64,000 bases of DNA, taken from Acanthopleura granulata. Taxonomy: Eukaryota > Mollusca > Polyplacophora > Chitonida > Chitonidae. Both the position numbers and the translations under genes were made by a program. The stretch's first letter is position 1. Each line of letters opens with the position of its first letter. Below, piece after piece: positions 10,671 through 22,428 of the stretch. The notes under the pieces were generated by a model. It made no database searches. It had not been told where the DNA came from and worked only from the letters and a program-made list of their open reading frames with translations. The stretch lies in NCBI GenBank assembly GCA_016165875.1, contig JABBOT010000080.1:7980172-8044171 (forward strand), read 5' to 3'.

Positions 10671-10939
10671 AAAAGAAACACTAACATTGAACATGCTAAT
10701 GTACAGCATCAGACTACTGAGCTTTATGATTGGATATGATTAAACACTATGATCTAGTTAATGATCGACACTCAAATACTACAGCAGCGGATATTATAAC
10801 ACCACGGGTTTACAGCCTCTTCATGGAGGACAGCGCCGTATAGTGCACCTGTATGGACGAATATTACGCCTGAAGTAACTTCAACGTCTAATAGTTTATT
10901 TTGTAATTTCTGTATGTGTATGTGTTCCTCTCAAAATAT

Positions 10940-11227
10940 GTGTTTGGGGGAAGGAGGGCTCCGTGGCCGAGTAGTTTAACGCGTTAGTGCAGTGTAATGA
11001 CACATGTGCCTCTCACCAAGGCGATCTCTGTGAGTTCAAGCCCGACTCGCGCTGGCTGCCTCTAAAGGTCGTACGTGGGAAGGCCCACAAGAAACCCAAG
11101 CATCCACGGATGGTCGTGGGTTTACCCCAGGTTCTGCCCGGTTTTCTCCCCCATTATATTGGTCTCCGTCGTATAAGTGAAACATCCTTGAGTACGACAT
11201 TAAACACCAATCAAATAAATAAATAAA
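10940..11227 (+). repeat. Full-length SINE family A with 11-bp target-site duplication
   Basis: It starts with 'ggctccgtggccgagtagtt' (A box TGGCCGAGTAGTT), has B box GAGTTCAAGCCC, the central block, and the tail 'cgtataagtgaaacat' followed by aaataaataaat. TCTCAAAATAT occurs exactly on both sides (10929-10939 and 11228-11238). This is the best preserved plus-strand copy, located 355 bp after the NTR stop codon. Confidence 0.92.
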
Positions 11228-11410
11228 TCTCAAAATATAAAATATAAATATTAGTGAATTTGCATTGCACTACCTAGTCTTATACAGCTGTAAATATTAG
11301 GACTAATTAGCCAAGAATACAGGTACGGTACTGTGCGATAAGTATAATGTATCCTAACATTATTTACAACTACTTATTGATTGTTTGATTTGTGTTTAAA
11401 GGCATACACA

Positions 11411-11428
11411 TTTTTTTTTTTTTTTTTT
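11411..11428 (+). repeat. Poly(T) run
   Basis: 18 consecutive T, possibly the tail of an old minus-strand retroposed insertion, but nothing recognisable lies beside it. Confidence 0.8.
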
Positions 11429-11630
11429 GATTCATACAATGGCGGTCATAGTTATGAGTACAGAATAACAGAAAACAAAGAATAAACTATCGACTTCTGG
11501 CAGGTCACTGACAAACTGTCCCAAGTATAAGGCACAGATATGTATACCATAGCAGTGAAAGGAAAGTGGTGTGTCATGTTTTGACACATAAAAGTACCAA
11601 GAAAACTCTCAGTGTTGTTTTCTTTATTTT

Positions 11631-11662
11631 GGGGAGCGGAGGGGTTGGGACGGTGGGGGGGG
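11631..11662 (+). other. G-quadruplex-prone tract
   Basis: Four G runs of at least three (GGGG, GGGG, GGG, G8) lie within 32 bases on the plus strand. No gene starts nearby. Confidence 0.6.
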
Positions 11663-12505
11663 CAATAAGGTCCAGCGGCCAGCTGGAAAATTAAGTTTCC
11701 TTAACGTCAACGGAGATTGAAACCGTTAGCCAAAACCGGCTAAAGTTAACCAGTAAATGTCAGGTTTGACGCCATCTCTGAAAATTTCCCACCAAATATG
11801 CATAAAATGGACAAGTAAATTGGAGAAAATCCTTTACTACTGCATTTGGAGAAATCTTCTACTGCTGAATACATATTGCTTTCGGTAGCAGGAAGGTGAA
11901 ATAACTTGAAGGCACCTTTCCCTAAAGATATCTATTTCCAAATTGCAGCTCTGTGTAATCACACTTTCATTCTTCTACAAAATCTTGTGCGACCCGAACA
12001 CATTTTTAGTTAGTTTTGCAAGCAGTGTTGTACACCTGTGAAATGTCATGTCAACACTGGCCTGGTCCAACAACAGTAATGACTGTTCAGTGCATGTTAG
12101 TTGGTCGATGAAATCCTGGTTATCTGGAATTTTTTTCTCCAGGAAATGTCTGGTCTAAAAAAGTTCATATTTTGGAAAGAGGGTCCACTAATTTCTGCTG
12201 GGCCAGGCTTACTGAGACGCTGGTCAGTTGATTTCTGAACCCTATAATTACCTTTAGACAAGATGTCACACAACTTATCAATTAAAGTAACCTTTAATGT
12301 AGGCAAATTTTGGAAATTTTTAATTCAAATTTCAGAACTCGAACGCACGCGACAAAGACTAGGTACAAAACACTGTTTCTTAAGTAACGTCGGACGTTTG
12401 TGATTCAAGTCCGCTGTCCATTGGTCTTAACCTCATGACCTATGCATCCACTTGGTGGGAAGTGAAGGACAACATGAAATCTGTTGTTTTCTTTCTGTCT
12501 TTCTT
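11663..12505. other. No gene recognised
   Basis: Only short frames without splice context are present. I see no copy of the named repeat families. Confidence 0.4.
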
Positions 12506-12510
12506 CAAGG

Positions 12511-12654
12511 TGTACACGATGCCTGACTTACGGCCATCTGTACACGACGTCTGATTTACTCTCACATGTACACGACGCCTGACTTACTCCTACATGTACA
12601 CGACGCCTGGAGTACTCCCACATGTACACGATTCCTGGCTTTCTCCAACATTTG
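12511..12654 (+). repeat. 28-bp tandem repeat, five units
   Basis: The word TGTACACGA recurs at 12511, 12539, 12567, 12595 and 12623, an exact 28-bp spacing. Units continue with (t/c)gcctg and a tactcc(t/c)aca segment. Confidence 0.9.
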
Positions 12655-12765
12655 GCTTGTCAAAGGTCAGAGGTTTATGCCGATCACTCCGTTTCCTCAC
12701 TCATGTATGGCTTGACAAAGGTCAGGGGTAAGCAATAATTCAATAAATAAATAGGTAAATAACAC
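12655..12765 (+). repeat. Degenerate SINE family B with aataaataaat tail
   Basis: It contains 'caaaggtcagaggtttatgc', then 'ccgtttcctcac', a repeated caaaggtcagggg block and an aataaataaat tail. Confidence 0.5.
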
Positions 12766-12773
12766 TTTAATTT

Positions 12774-12775
<2 letters not shown>

Positions 12776-12822
<47 letters not shown>
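12776..12822 (+). repeat. (AT)n dinucleotide repeat
   Basis: About 23 uninterrupted AT units follow the tail of the family B SINE. Confidence 0.98.
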
Positions 12823-12825
<3 letters not shown>

Positions 12826-13134
12826 AACATCTCGAATTCTCGAAGTGTTATTTATTTATTTAATAGTTATTTAATAGTTTAATACTGCTTTATCTCTCCC
12901 ATCTAGAACGGCTGTTTGCACAGGTTATGGGTAACTGATGTTATCGAGTTGGCGGCAGCAAAAACGATACGGCATGTGGTATTAATCATTTTACAGCGTA
13001 AACAGACCCAGAACTGCTGGATCATGTTAACCAGAGGCTTTCCGCCGAACTACTTTTTTCATTCCCCTAATGGGACAGGTATTTATCTTTGCCACAGATA
13101 TCCCTGGGCGACACGGTTACTGCTAGCCATAGGA

Positions 13135-13205
13135 GTTTTGGGGGGAAGGGGCTAGTAGTGGTGGTAGAGGTGGAGAATGGGGGAGAAGGGACCGGGATAG
13201 GGAGT
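13135..13205 (+). other. G-rich tract
   Basis: Repeated GGGG/GGTGG runs over 70 bp on the plus strand. It could form G-quadruplexes; no promoter or gene start is evident. Confidence 0.5.
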
Positions 13206-13209
13206 AATC

Positions 13210-14740
13210 AGGCATACTGATCTTTAATTTCATACATTAATCCTGGCTTGTTGCGGATGTGTGCATATCCTAAGTAGAGTTGGATTGAATTGATATTTGA
13301 ACCAGCCTGGAAAGGAAAAATTTGAGTAGGATTAAGGAGGTCCGAGTAAACGAACCCAAATTTTATGGCCAGGGATTTGGGTGTGTGCGGGGTGATTTTA
13401 TGAGGAATATAGAGACACAGGTAAGCGTGTCGAAGGATAGTTTCTTACTCAGGCAATCAGACGATCGAGTAATCTGACCGCCTGACCACACAGCAAATTG
13501 ACCATTGGCAGCGATGCGCCGGGTTTCAGGGATGCATTCATTGTGCAGAGGAAGGGATTCATGCGCAGATTTGCCAGTGATCGATTTACTCGCGAGATAA
13601 TAAAGTACACTCGCACCTGTACAAAGCAAGAGATTGATTTGTTTACTGGGTTGATGGACTACAGCGTTATTTTGATGATAAGTAAACTATTGTACCGATC
13701 ATTTAGCTGGTGGCTTGTTTGATACACCGATTTATTGATGATCGGAATAATGGGTTGACCATTTCTTCGCTTTCACTCATTCCATTCACTCTCTCATTAA
13801 AGGAAATGGAAAAAACATAAAATTGAAATGTACATAAGAAAGGTTCGTGTTTTATGAGTGTGTGTTTTTTTTGGGGGGGGGGAGTGGGGGCTGTGTTCTT
13901 GTTGTTGTTGTTTAGAAGTTTTAAATCTAGAGAAATGCTCATAAAATATCCGATTCTGTGTTCTGTCAGTGACGTTACATCCCTATGCTCTGCTTGAAAG
14001 GGCTAGTACATTCATAGCAGGACTGCTATACATGTATAATATTTCCAATGCAGAACTCTAGCTATGTATTAAATGACAAAAACTTGATGTAACGTCACTG
14101 GTTATAATATGGCCTAAACAATCCAGCGTAGAATCACTTAACTATACATTTTCCTGGGCATCTATTCATGTTATTGGTCTTTCATCTGATAGATAAATCA
14201 TTTAATCATTCACTGTCCGAATTTCTGCCTTGATTAATATAAACTGTGGATTAAGTTTCTTAGAATGCTATAAATGGGAAAACGCACCCAGATGTTGCAT
14301 TCATTCGTCTGTGTATGATTCATGGTTGTTTAAGATTAAGATCGTGGTTTTCCGGTTAACAGGACATTCTCATTATTGGTTTTCTCTCAGGCTGGGGACA
14401 GAAAATCCTACTCGTCCACCTCAACTCCACCCTTGCTCTTGGTGGCATGGGTTGTGGAGATATGGGAACCTCACGGCAGTAATAAGTAACATGCGCTAGC
14501 CACAAATGGTGGGCTTCACCTACGTTTTGGACTCTGCCTGTAGGATATGTATTAAAAGTGTTAATGCCTTCATGTCCAATGTCTAAGTTTATTTTAAGCT
14601 GAATTTTAAGCCATAAAATATCCAAAAAATTACACAATATTGGTGCTAGTAGCAAAGCGGAGTCTTTACCAAGTTACGCACATGTAGACATGTTGTGAAG
14701 CTATCATTGTAATCACTGTTCGAGCGAGAGTTAAATTAAA
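13210..14740. other. No gene recognised
   Basis: Short frames on both strands only. A T8-G10 run lies at about 13866-13883. None of the named repeat families was seen. Confidence 0.35.
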
Positions 14741-14754
14741 GTATTTAACTGATT

Positions 14755-14895
14755 ACTGTTTCACGCCATACTCAAGAATTTTCCACTTTTGTGATCGCGT
14801 TCAGTTGTATGAGTCTGCGATATACCGGAGTGCCCGGGGAAAACCCCCCAACCTTTGGCAATTATGAATTTTCCAACGCACAACGTACAAATATG
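14755..14895 (-). repeat. SINE family B copy, minus strand
   Basis: It reads from the shared tail ('cacgccatactcaagaat', 'ttccactt') into 'ggagtgcccggggaaaa' and 'cctttggcaa', the reverse of the family B core. Confidence 0.6.
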
Positions 14896-15040
14896 GACAG
14901 CACAAAACTAGTGGTCTGTGTAATAGGCCACACTGGCGTCATCGGCCACTTCTTGATTCCTCGGCCATAAGGCCGTATGTGAACACTTACCTCGTCAATC
15001 CTACACTGTTCTAAAATTTTTCTAAAAAATTACCTTTAAA

Positions 15041-15277
15041 AAGCCTGGCGGCAAGCTGCCAGGTGTTTCTGTTGTAAAATAACAGTCTTAATGGCCGTGG
15101 TCGTGTGCAATAATATGTGAACCCCACACAGATCACGTGTTTCTACTATTACGTGTTTTACCGTAGTGCTGAAACCCTCCTGGAAATACCCGAGTTAGTG
15201 TAGTAAAAACACGGACTTTTCTAACTGTGTACATGTAACAGTTGAAAGACAAGCGCCTTTAACCATTAAGTAAATAA
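15041..15277 (+). repeat. Direct duplication, unit 1 (partner at 15456-15720)
   Basis: Shared landmarks in the same order are 'aagctgccaggtgt', 'gtgcaataatatgtgaaccc', a 'ctattacg.gttttac' segment, 'gagttagt' and 'cggacttttctaac'. The two units are about 415 bp apart and diverged by perhaps a quarter. Confidence 0.85.
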
Positions 15278-15455
15278 ATCTTGTTATTATTCCCCAGATG
15301 TTTATACCTGGAAGACGGTTGACATCCACTTTGTTTGGAATTAGGTCGTTTTTATTCTGAACTTCTTCCGCAAAGCGTGCCCAGTAAGAAGACTTATCAT
15401 ATGCAGGTTTTGGAGTGAAGAGGCTAAATAAACACTGTATATATAATTACTGGTA

Positions 15456-15720
15456 AAAGGCCGGACAACAAGCTGCCAGGTGTATTCACCGTAATATGAA
15501 GGTCATAAAGGCCGTGATGTTATTGTGTGCAATAATATGTGAACCCCATGCACAGAGAGCACATATTTCTTCTATTACGGTGTTTTACTACAACAGCCAT
15601 TCTTGTGGTAAAACCCTCGCCGAAACACCGGAGTTAGTCTGCTAAAAGCGCGGACTTTTCTAACAATGTATGGTTCCAAAAAAACGCCTAGGTCGAGTTT
15701 TCACCATTAAATATCAAAGA
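15456..15720 (+). repeat. Direct duplication, unit 2
   Basis: Second copy of the 15041 unit, with small insertions relative to it. Neither unit keeps an open reading frame. The spacer between them is not repeated. Confidence 0.85.
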
Positions 15721-15917
15721 TGTTGATGTTCTGAGGTGGATAATTACCTTATTGCCCAGTCGTTTTCAGCCAAGTTACACAATGAGGAAGCCAGTAATCA
15801 TGACATAATCCGAAGAATCTCATTCGGTCAGTGGAGTTTCACTGTGGACGCTGGTGGACATCTGAGGTCACCAACATGTTTTAACTAGACGTTTCTTTTT
15901 CTTTTGTTTTATTTTTG

Positions 15918-15998
15918 TTTGGTGGGGGGGGAGGTGTGATGGTAGGGGATGAGTTAGAGTGGGAGTGGTAAGGGAGAGGGGGCGGCGGAGGGGCCAGG
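15918..15998 (+). other. G-rich, quadruplex-prone tract
   Basis: Runs of G8, GGGG, GGG, GGG and GGGGG spread over 80 bp. It lies between two gene-free segments. Confidence 0.5.
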
Positions 15999-16411
15999 AT
16001 GGATATTTGTAATTTTCTTGACCTGGAAAACATTCGTCGTTTTCTCGAATTATTGCTGGCTTGGATTAAGGGGAAAAGAACTTGAGAGTTTCGACTGTGT
16101 GCCATTCAAGAATATGGCTTTTTTTTTTTTTTCGCTATTTTATCGACAACGCAGTATGGTTAATTCACATCTTTTCATTGAATTCACAACACATGCAGCA
16201 GGCACTGCTAGATGGGCCGGACCCAGGTTTCCTCCCTTCTGGGTTTAATATGGCGAGCAATAAATGTGGGCAAAGTTCAGGGGAACTCATAAAATTCCTT
16301 TCCCCCTTTAACAAAGGGGTCCAAAGTTACGTGCTCCTTTCCTGTGGTAGACCTCTGTCACACCTTTCGATGCATGTGTGCTCATAAATCACTGAGGTAC
16401 TTAGGTAGATT

Positions 16412-16642
16412 CATTTGAACTCAAGAATGTTTCTCTTATACGACAGAAGGCAGTTTTATGGCTAGGAAACCGGGCAGGGGCCTTGGAAAACCCGCGACCA
16501 TCTGACAGGATCCTGACAAAGCTTGACACCTACGGCTCGGATAGGAAGCCAGCGTGAGCTGAACATGAACTCACAGCCACCTTGCTGTATGGTGACTTGA
16601 CCCTGAATCACTGTGTTTTGCCCACTAACTCTTTGGCCTATA
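16412..16642 (-). repeat. SINE family A copy, minus strand, diverged
   Basis: From 'actcaagaatgtttctctta' through 'ggaaaccgggcag', 'ccgcgaccatc', 'ggaagccagcgtgagct' and 'tgaactcacagccacc' to the head near 'gcccactaactc'. Full extent but many substitutions. Confidence 0.8.
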
Positions 16643-17640
16643 TAATGGCGGCTGTCACCACCTTTCTTGGATTATATCGCGTTTATCTGCCCTGTGATAT
16701 GTGCGGTCATTTGCGGTTATCAAATGCAATTGCACAGGAATTCAGCCTATATGATCTTCCTGATTGCACAACAAATACCTAAATTAGTGTTAATCAATGT
16801 GTACAAAACCATTCCCATCACCAGTTGAAAGGAAAATTAAAAACTAAAGGCTAATAAATTTCGTGGGTAAATTTCTTCTTTGAAAAAGGTGGAGATTGGA
16901 GTGAAATGGTCCGAAAATAGTCGAAGATCATTTTCCCACACATATAACTTGGTCTGAACACAATAAAGGACATTGGCTTGATTTGGGAAAATGAGATCGG
17001 GGCATTATACGGCTGTAACCTACTCTCTTCTCTCAACTCTTGGAAAGTATTGATCAGCTTCAGTATATATGGTATGTGATACGTATAGGCCTGTGTGTCC
17101 CATTCTTTTTTACCAGTTACAGAGAACAGTGTTCATAGTATCCAGGACATACACCCAATTCCTACAGCCATGCAAATCCATATCATTCAGGCACGTGGCC
17201 ATATCATGAACACGTCATTTTCATTATTTGTATCTGCCAGGTGGTAGATATACACAGTGATGTAAAGCCAAGCGTTTGCTATAATCGATTACCGATGTAC
17301 TCTGATCGTGTCCGTGGCAAAATGGGAATCTGATCTCAGGGACGGATTGGACGGGGTTGATTAAATTTGACAAACTCTAAGAAAAGTCGTGACTGGGAAT
17401 TTCTGGCTTGTCGTTCTTAGTTCCTACGTGAATGCTGATCGTGCTGGGCACTGAGCTGCTGACCAGTCCTGCACTGATCTTGACCAATGGCCGTAATCCT
17501 CGGCCACACAATAATCAAGACTGGATAACACCGATCAGTAGAAGTATCCATACAAGATTTGGAACTAATTAGTCACTGAAGGGAAACCCTTAACTGATGG
17601 TTTAGTCATGCAGCTTTAGTTTATACTGAAAATTCGTCAG
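16643..17640. other. No gene recognised
   Basis: Short frames only (up to about 66 codons), no splice-supported exon and no named repeat. Confidence 0.35.
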
Positions 17641-17654
17641 CTTTGTGGAACAGA

Positions 17655-17780
17655 CTTATTGACTGCTTGTTATTTAACGTCCCACTCAAGGACTTTTCAC
17701 TTATACGATGGTGATCAGCTGTAGTGGTAGAGAAAAAAAACACCCGCCTTTGGCAAGTTACAGATATGCTTATCATTGAT
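17655..17780 (-). repeat. SINE family B copy, minus strand
   Basis: It starts with the shared tail 'acgtcccactcaaggact' and 'ttcacttatacgatggt', then 'cacccgcctttggcaagtta'. Confidence 0.65.
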
Positions 17781-17834
17781 CAGATCGTCGATTGGCCTGC
17801 AATGGCCGTTAGACTGCATATACGAATGAATTAA

Positions 17835-17905
17835 TGAATGATTACGGCTTTACGCCACTTTGGCAATATCGCAGCCATATCATGACTGCATATACGACCA
17901 AACGT
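17835..17905 (-). repeat. Short repeat family E fragment
   Basis: The block 'ggctttacgccactttggca' with 'atatcgcagccatatcatga' resembles the block at 47205-47290 ('ggttttagctccacatcggc'). An aatgaatgaat tail precedes it, so it is probably a minus-strand SINE remnant. Confidence 0.4.
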
Positions 17906-18689
17906 GTGTCGATGACCGCTGATTAGATTTGTTTTAAAACAAACCCACGTGTCTATGTTAAAACAATGAAACCACAGGCAGTCACAGATAGTTTAGCAAA
18001 TTTCATGCATTTCATGTATGTATGCTTAGAACACTGTATTATTTGTAATAGGGAGTAGAAAGCGTGAGTTCAGTGATTTTGTTTCTGCCATGAAAACTGA
18101 CAGCAGTGCCGTAATCGGAACAACGCCTTCTGTCTTACCGAGCGAATATTTGAAGACGTTTGTCTTTTACATTTATTCCTAAATTTTTCGTACCACGAAA
18201 AGACGAAGAAGAAAGAAACCCCTCTAAAACAGCAAGTTTCGGAATGTCATCCCCTGTCAAACTCACTGCTTAACTTTGTGGCCCTTAAAAGCTAGTACTG
18301 GTATTACATAATCTTCTTATGTCGAAACTTAGCTATGTAGTAATACAAAATCAGGTAGTCTTTCCCGCGCAATTGCGACACGGGCCCAAACCTGGACTGA
18401 ATATTGTTCTCTTGTAGGAGGGAAAGATTCCCCAATGATGTAATGGTTGTCAAGACACGGTGGTTTTCTATTGACTGCGTTATCGTTTTATTCAATCCAT
18501 GAACGCGGCCCTCACAGTATATGTTTATACTGTGGTGGGGTATCATCTCTGGTGCCTTAGATGTGTATCGTCCTGACTCAAGAAGAAACAGTATATAGCA
18601 TATAACTGAAAAAATGTTGAGTGTGACGTTAAACCCAAGCATGGATGTGTGCCCCTCCCTACCAAACATGAAAAAAGAAGAACAGTGTA

Positions 18690-19199
18690 AAGGGAAAGGG
18701 AAAGAATCTATAAAGATGTAGTTATGATGGATAAAAACTCCATTAAAAACGGTATCTGAAAATGCCTTCACTGAGTTTTTCAGCTTTTATTCTCACCAAA
18801 TTAAAAGAAGTAAAATGTTTGATTGTATGGTAGGTTTTGTGGACCATATTGATAATATGAGTCAACCTTGACGTCACTCCGACCTTTCTCTGGCCCTACA
18901 GCAGAACTTAAATATCATGTTAGCTTTTCTATCCAAATCAACACATTACAGGAGTACTCTTCACAAGAACTTTATTTAGAGCTCAACCTAGAGGTGTACA
19001 AAAAGATTTGTGACATCACGGTTGACACACATTATTCATACGGTCCACACTACCCACCATACAATCTAAAGATTTGACTGCACTTAATTTGGTGGAAGCA
19101 AAAAAATCTGAAAAAATCAGTGCAGGTATTTTCAGCTTAAGTTTTTAATGGTCTTTCTACTTCTCATCATATCATTTTTACGAGGTCTTTCGTTTTAAG
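18690..19199. mobile_element. Inverted-repeat transposon, copy 2 (most complete symmetry)
   Basis: The ends are inverted repeats of roughly 180 bp. In both arms I read a cattaaaaac box, 'tgaaaat(g/a)cct.cactga', 'caccaaatta', 'tgtatggt(a/g)ggt' and 'tggacc.tat', then a TGACGTCAC-like word. The centre holds 'tctctggccctacagcagaa' and 'caagaactttattt'. It has no long frame. It belongs with 7662-8262 and 61568-62641. Confidence 0.75.
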
Positions 19200-19394
19200 A
19201 AGACTGTATGAGAATTTGGTTTTAATCTTTTAAACCCACGTTTACATTTGTGGTGAATAAAAGTGTGTGCTGTAAAGAAATGAACAATTTAATAACATAT
19301 GTCAAGTTACACGAATAATGGGTACATGTTTTGTACCTCATTTACAAGCGATAAACTCGTTTGTGCAGTGTCCTATGTTACACTAGTGGTTCAT

Positions 19395-19500
19395 GTTTTG
19401 CCTGCTCCGGAATCCAGGCTGTAAGTCAGGAGGTGTGTCAAGTATCAAACAGGAGGCGGTGGTTTATTCCGGGAACTCCAATTTTCTCTACCCATAAACC
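19395..19500 (+). repeat. SINE family B fragment
   Basis: Contains 'ggcggtggtttattccggga', 'actccaattttctc' and 'acccataaac', the family B core without its tail. Confidence 0.55.
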
Positions 19501-19518
19501 CAATCTACTTGTTTAGAT

Positions 19519-19652
19519 ATCTGATTGGTGTTTTTTACGCCTTACTCAAAAAATATTTCACTTATACGACAGTGGTGAGCATTATGGTCGGAGGAAACCG
19601 GGCAGAGCCCGGGTGAAACGCAGGACCATCGGCAGTTTGCTGCCACACCAAA
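19519..19652 (-). repeat. SINE family A fragment, minus strand
   Basis: Tail 'tgattggtgttttttacgcc' and 'actcaaaaaatatttcactt', then 'aaaccgggcagagcccgggt'. It stops inside the central block, so it is 5'-truncated. Confidence 0.8.
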
Positions 19653-20183
19653 CCGAATCTAAGAGAAATATATATTTATATTATGTTATATGTGATGTTA
19701 GATGACTACACAGAAACACTTTGACCAAAAGGATGTGATATATGACATATGCGTGGCTCTACAAAAATGATATTAAAAAAAAATACAGCATTGCGAGAAA
19801 AAATTAGAGCAGCTACGACAGTGTGCGTATGGTCACACCTAACCGGTGAAATCCGGTCAGTCAGTACGTCAGTTTACCTCAATTAGGGTGTTATTCTAAC
19901 TGTTCATGTAAATACATAAATAGTAGCAACTTACACATCCCCTATCATCATGTCTTAAACAGAATTAGATTTTAAACAATGCAGTGAATTTAATTAATAT
20001 TAGATATCACTTTTGTGCTTCACATTGTACGCCCTCTCTCATGCTTTCATCATCAAAGGCACTCTATACACGTGTGTATAAATGTACATATTTGCTGTAG
20101 AATAAGCTTTATTATGTGGTTGGTAAATAGTACCCATGTAACTTGTTTAAGTGGCATTTAGAAGTTGGGATGGAAGTACACTG

Positions 20184-20289
20184 GAACATGTCTTTCTTAT
20201 GGATATACAACTTCTTGGTTTATTATCGAAACATCGAAACGTCGTGATAATAAACCAAGAAGTTGTATATCCATAAGAAAGACATGTTC
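20184..20289. repeat. Perfect inverted repeat: 44-bp arms, 18-bp loop
   Basis: The arms are 20184-20227 and 20246-20289 and match at all 44 positions. The loop (20228-20245) contains two CGAAAC words. Flanking 12-bp direct repeats AGTACCCATGTA lie at 20129-20140 and 20291-20302. No protein-coding support exists in the frame that crosses it. The perfect match implies recent origin or an active element end. Confidence 0.97.
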
Positions 20290-20756
20290 AAGTACCCATG
20301 TATTTCTTGTCAAAATTGAGAAAATGCGCTGTATATTTGTAGTGTTTTTGAGCTCTAAGAAAGTCTCAAGGACTGTGGCCTGTCTTTTCGCTTAAACTTG
20401 GTTACTAGGGTTATGCGTACGTTTACAAGTTATCTGACAGAATGTGAATAATAACAGCCCAACCGATTAGGTTCTACTTTAAAACCACAGAGAGTGCTCT
20501 CCCTTTATAAACATAGATCACTTGTGCAGGCACAGCGATTTTATATGTTATATTATGTCACTCAGACTGTCTGAAGTGGTTCACCTCTCGTATACAGTCC
20601 CCTGAGATTAGACGCTTGGGAGAAAGACAACTAGGTATCAATTACTGGGCGTTATGTGATGGTATAGGCCAGGATAATATATCTTGAAAAGTCAAGGCTG
20701 TGAGTCGCGTCGGCATCGCGACCGACCATTAGGTCTACATATTCCCGTGAAAATAG

Positions 20757-21022
20757 ATTTATTTATTTTATTTAGTTTTACGCCGTACTCAAGAATATTT
20801 CACTTATACGACGGCTGCCAGCATTATGGTGGGAGGAAACCAGGCAGAGTTCGGGGAAAACCCACGACCATCCGCAGGTTGCTGGCAGACCTTCCCAGGT
20901 GCGGCGGGAGAGGAAGCCAGCATGAGCTGGTCTTGAACTCACAGCGACCGCATTGGTGGGAGGCTTCTGGTCACTGTGCTGCGATTTGCGCACTAACCAA
21001 GTGAGCCACGGAAAACAGAGCC
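20757..21022 (-). repeat. SINE family A, near full length, minus strand
   Basis: From an (attt)n tail at 20757 through the full central block to the B box region 'ttgaactcacagcgacc' and the A-box end 'gtgagccacgga'. Target-site duplication is not clear. Confidence 0.9.
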
Positions 21023-21796
21023 CATTTATATACAACTATACGTCAATACCATAGCCTATATCTATAGAATATAATTCTGAGACCAACATGTAATGCGCAA
21101 GTGTGAGAGAATAGAAAGTAGTTGAAAGTAGGACGACAGCCATGCATCAGTAAGATTTGCCCTTTTTCTACCCTCTCTCAGCGCCCACTACCAGGGAAAT
21201 CGGTCAGAGAGAGAGACAGACTTTTCCATGACCTGTAATTGAAAAAGAAAATTTCAGGAAAAGAAATGTAAAGACTTCTTTTTTATATATAAATTGCGTT
21301 TGTAGCTAGCGAGCAGTAGGCCTGCATCTGTCGTTATAAGCTACACGATAAGGCGTTGTGGTTTAAACCCGCTGACCTCACAGGCGTTTCTGTCTCACTA
21401 AAGGGACGCGAGAGGGACCGAGAGAGCAAAAAATCCATCTCCTCCACACCTTCATCTATAAAAAAATTATTAGAAGGTGTATTAGATACAGCAAACAGGG
21501 CACGTCCGATGACAAAGGCCAATACCGTAATTCATTTTTGCTAATTGTTGTTAATAAATATTATTCTATTTGACTTTTCCTGGATATTACCTCATCAAAA
21601 AAAAAATGCGGTCCTACATGAAAAATTTTTAAAAAACGCCTTGAAACCCTGATTAATACAAAGGGAAAAAATCCCAATTGGCTATTGTTCGGTATCTAAT
21701 GATTCTTTCTAGGATATACAGCAACCAGCGATCAGACAAAATCATCCGCTTTAGTATCTGCACACAGACACTCTCTGTTCCCTCCATCGCCAAAAA

Positions 21797-21835
21797 GCAG
21801 TCTCTCTCTCTCTCCCTCTCCCTCTCTCTTTCTGA
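21797..21835 (+). repeat. CT-rich microsatellite
   Basis: Interrupted (TC)n and (TCCC) units. Confidence 0.85.
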
Positions 21836-22183
21836 CTCTGGTAAAGCGCACTTGACTGACCTGATTCAGACGATTCGCTCTTGACCAGGGAGATCGCGTG
21901 TTTGATAGGTCTCCTTGTTTCAACAGCGACCGTGATTTTGTCGATAGCAGAAGATAGCATCCGTGAACGTTTACGTAAAACGTCATGAGAATTTGTGGTG
22001 ACATCAGAGGAACGTGTCGCACGTTCAAGGAGATGACATCGATGTTTTCACCTATATGTAATTCCAACAAGGTGAGCAGTTGTTCATCTATTTGAGTATA
22101 AATACCTTCCTTTTAACAAAAACGTGTATGAATCATAAAAGCGTATCGAATATTGGATCTAAGAATACGCTCTGTATCTGTTT

Positions 22184-22389
22184 TTATAATAAGAATAATT
22201 ATTATTATCATTATTGTTATTATTATTGTTGTTGTGGTTGTTATTGTTATTGTTGTTGTGGTTGTTATTATTGTTATTGTTATTGTTGTTGTTGTTGTTA
22301 TTGTTATTGTTGTTGTTATTGTTATTATTATTATCATCATCTTCATCGTCGTCGTCGTTGTTGTTTTTATTATTATTATTATTATTATT

Positions 22390-22422
<33 letters not shown>

Positions 22423-22428
22423 GCTCAA
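22184..22428 (+). repeat. (TTG/TTA)n trinucleotide repeat
   Basis: About 245 bp of TTA, TTG and TCA/TCG triplets. It creates artificial poly-Leu, poly-Val and poly-Asn frames in every phase; none should be read as a gene. Confidence 0.97.

Noticed and set aside
10955..11035. tRNA-like sequence with A and B boxes
   Set aside because: It is the head of a SINE with tail and target-site duplication, and does not fold into a proper acceptor stem.
18304..18771. 155-codon minus-strand frame
   Set aside because: Its start lies in the left inverted repeat of the transposon at 18690-19199; no domain, poor codon bias and no splice signals.
20684..21035. 106- and 85-codon frames on opposite strands
   Set aside because: Both are translations of the family A SINE.
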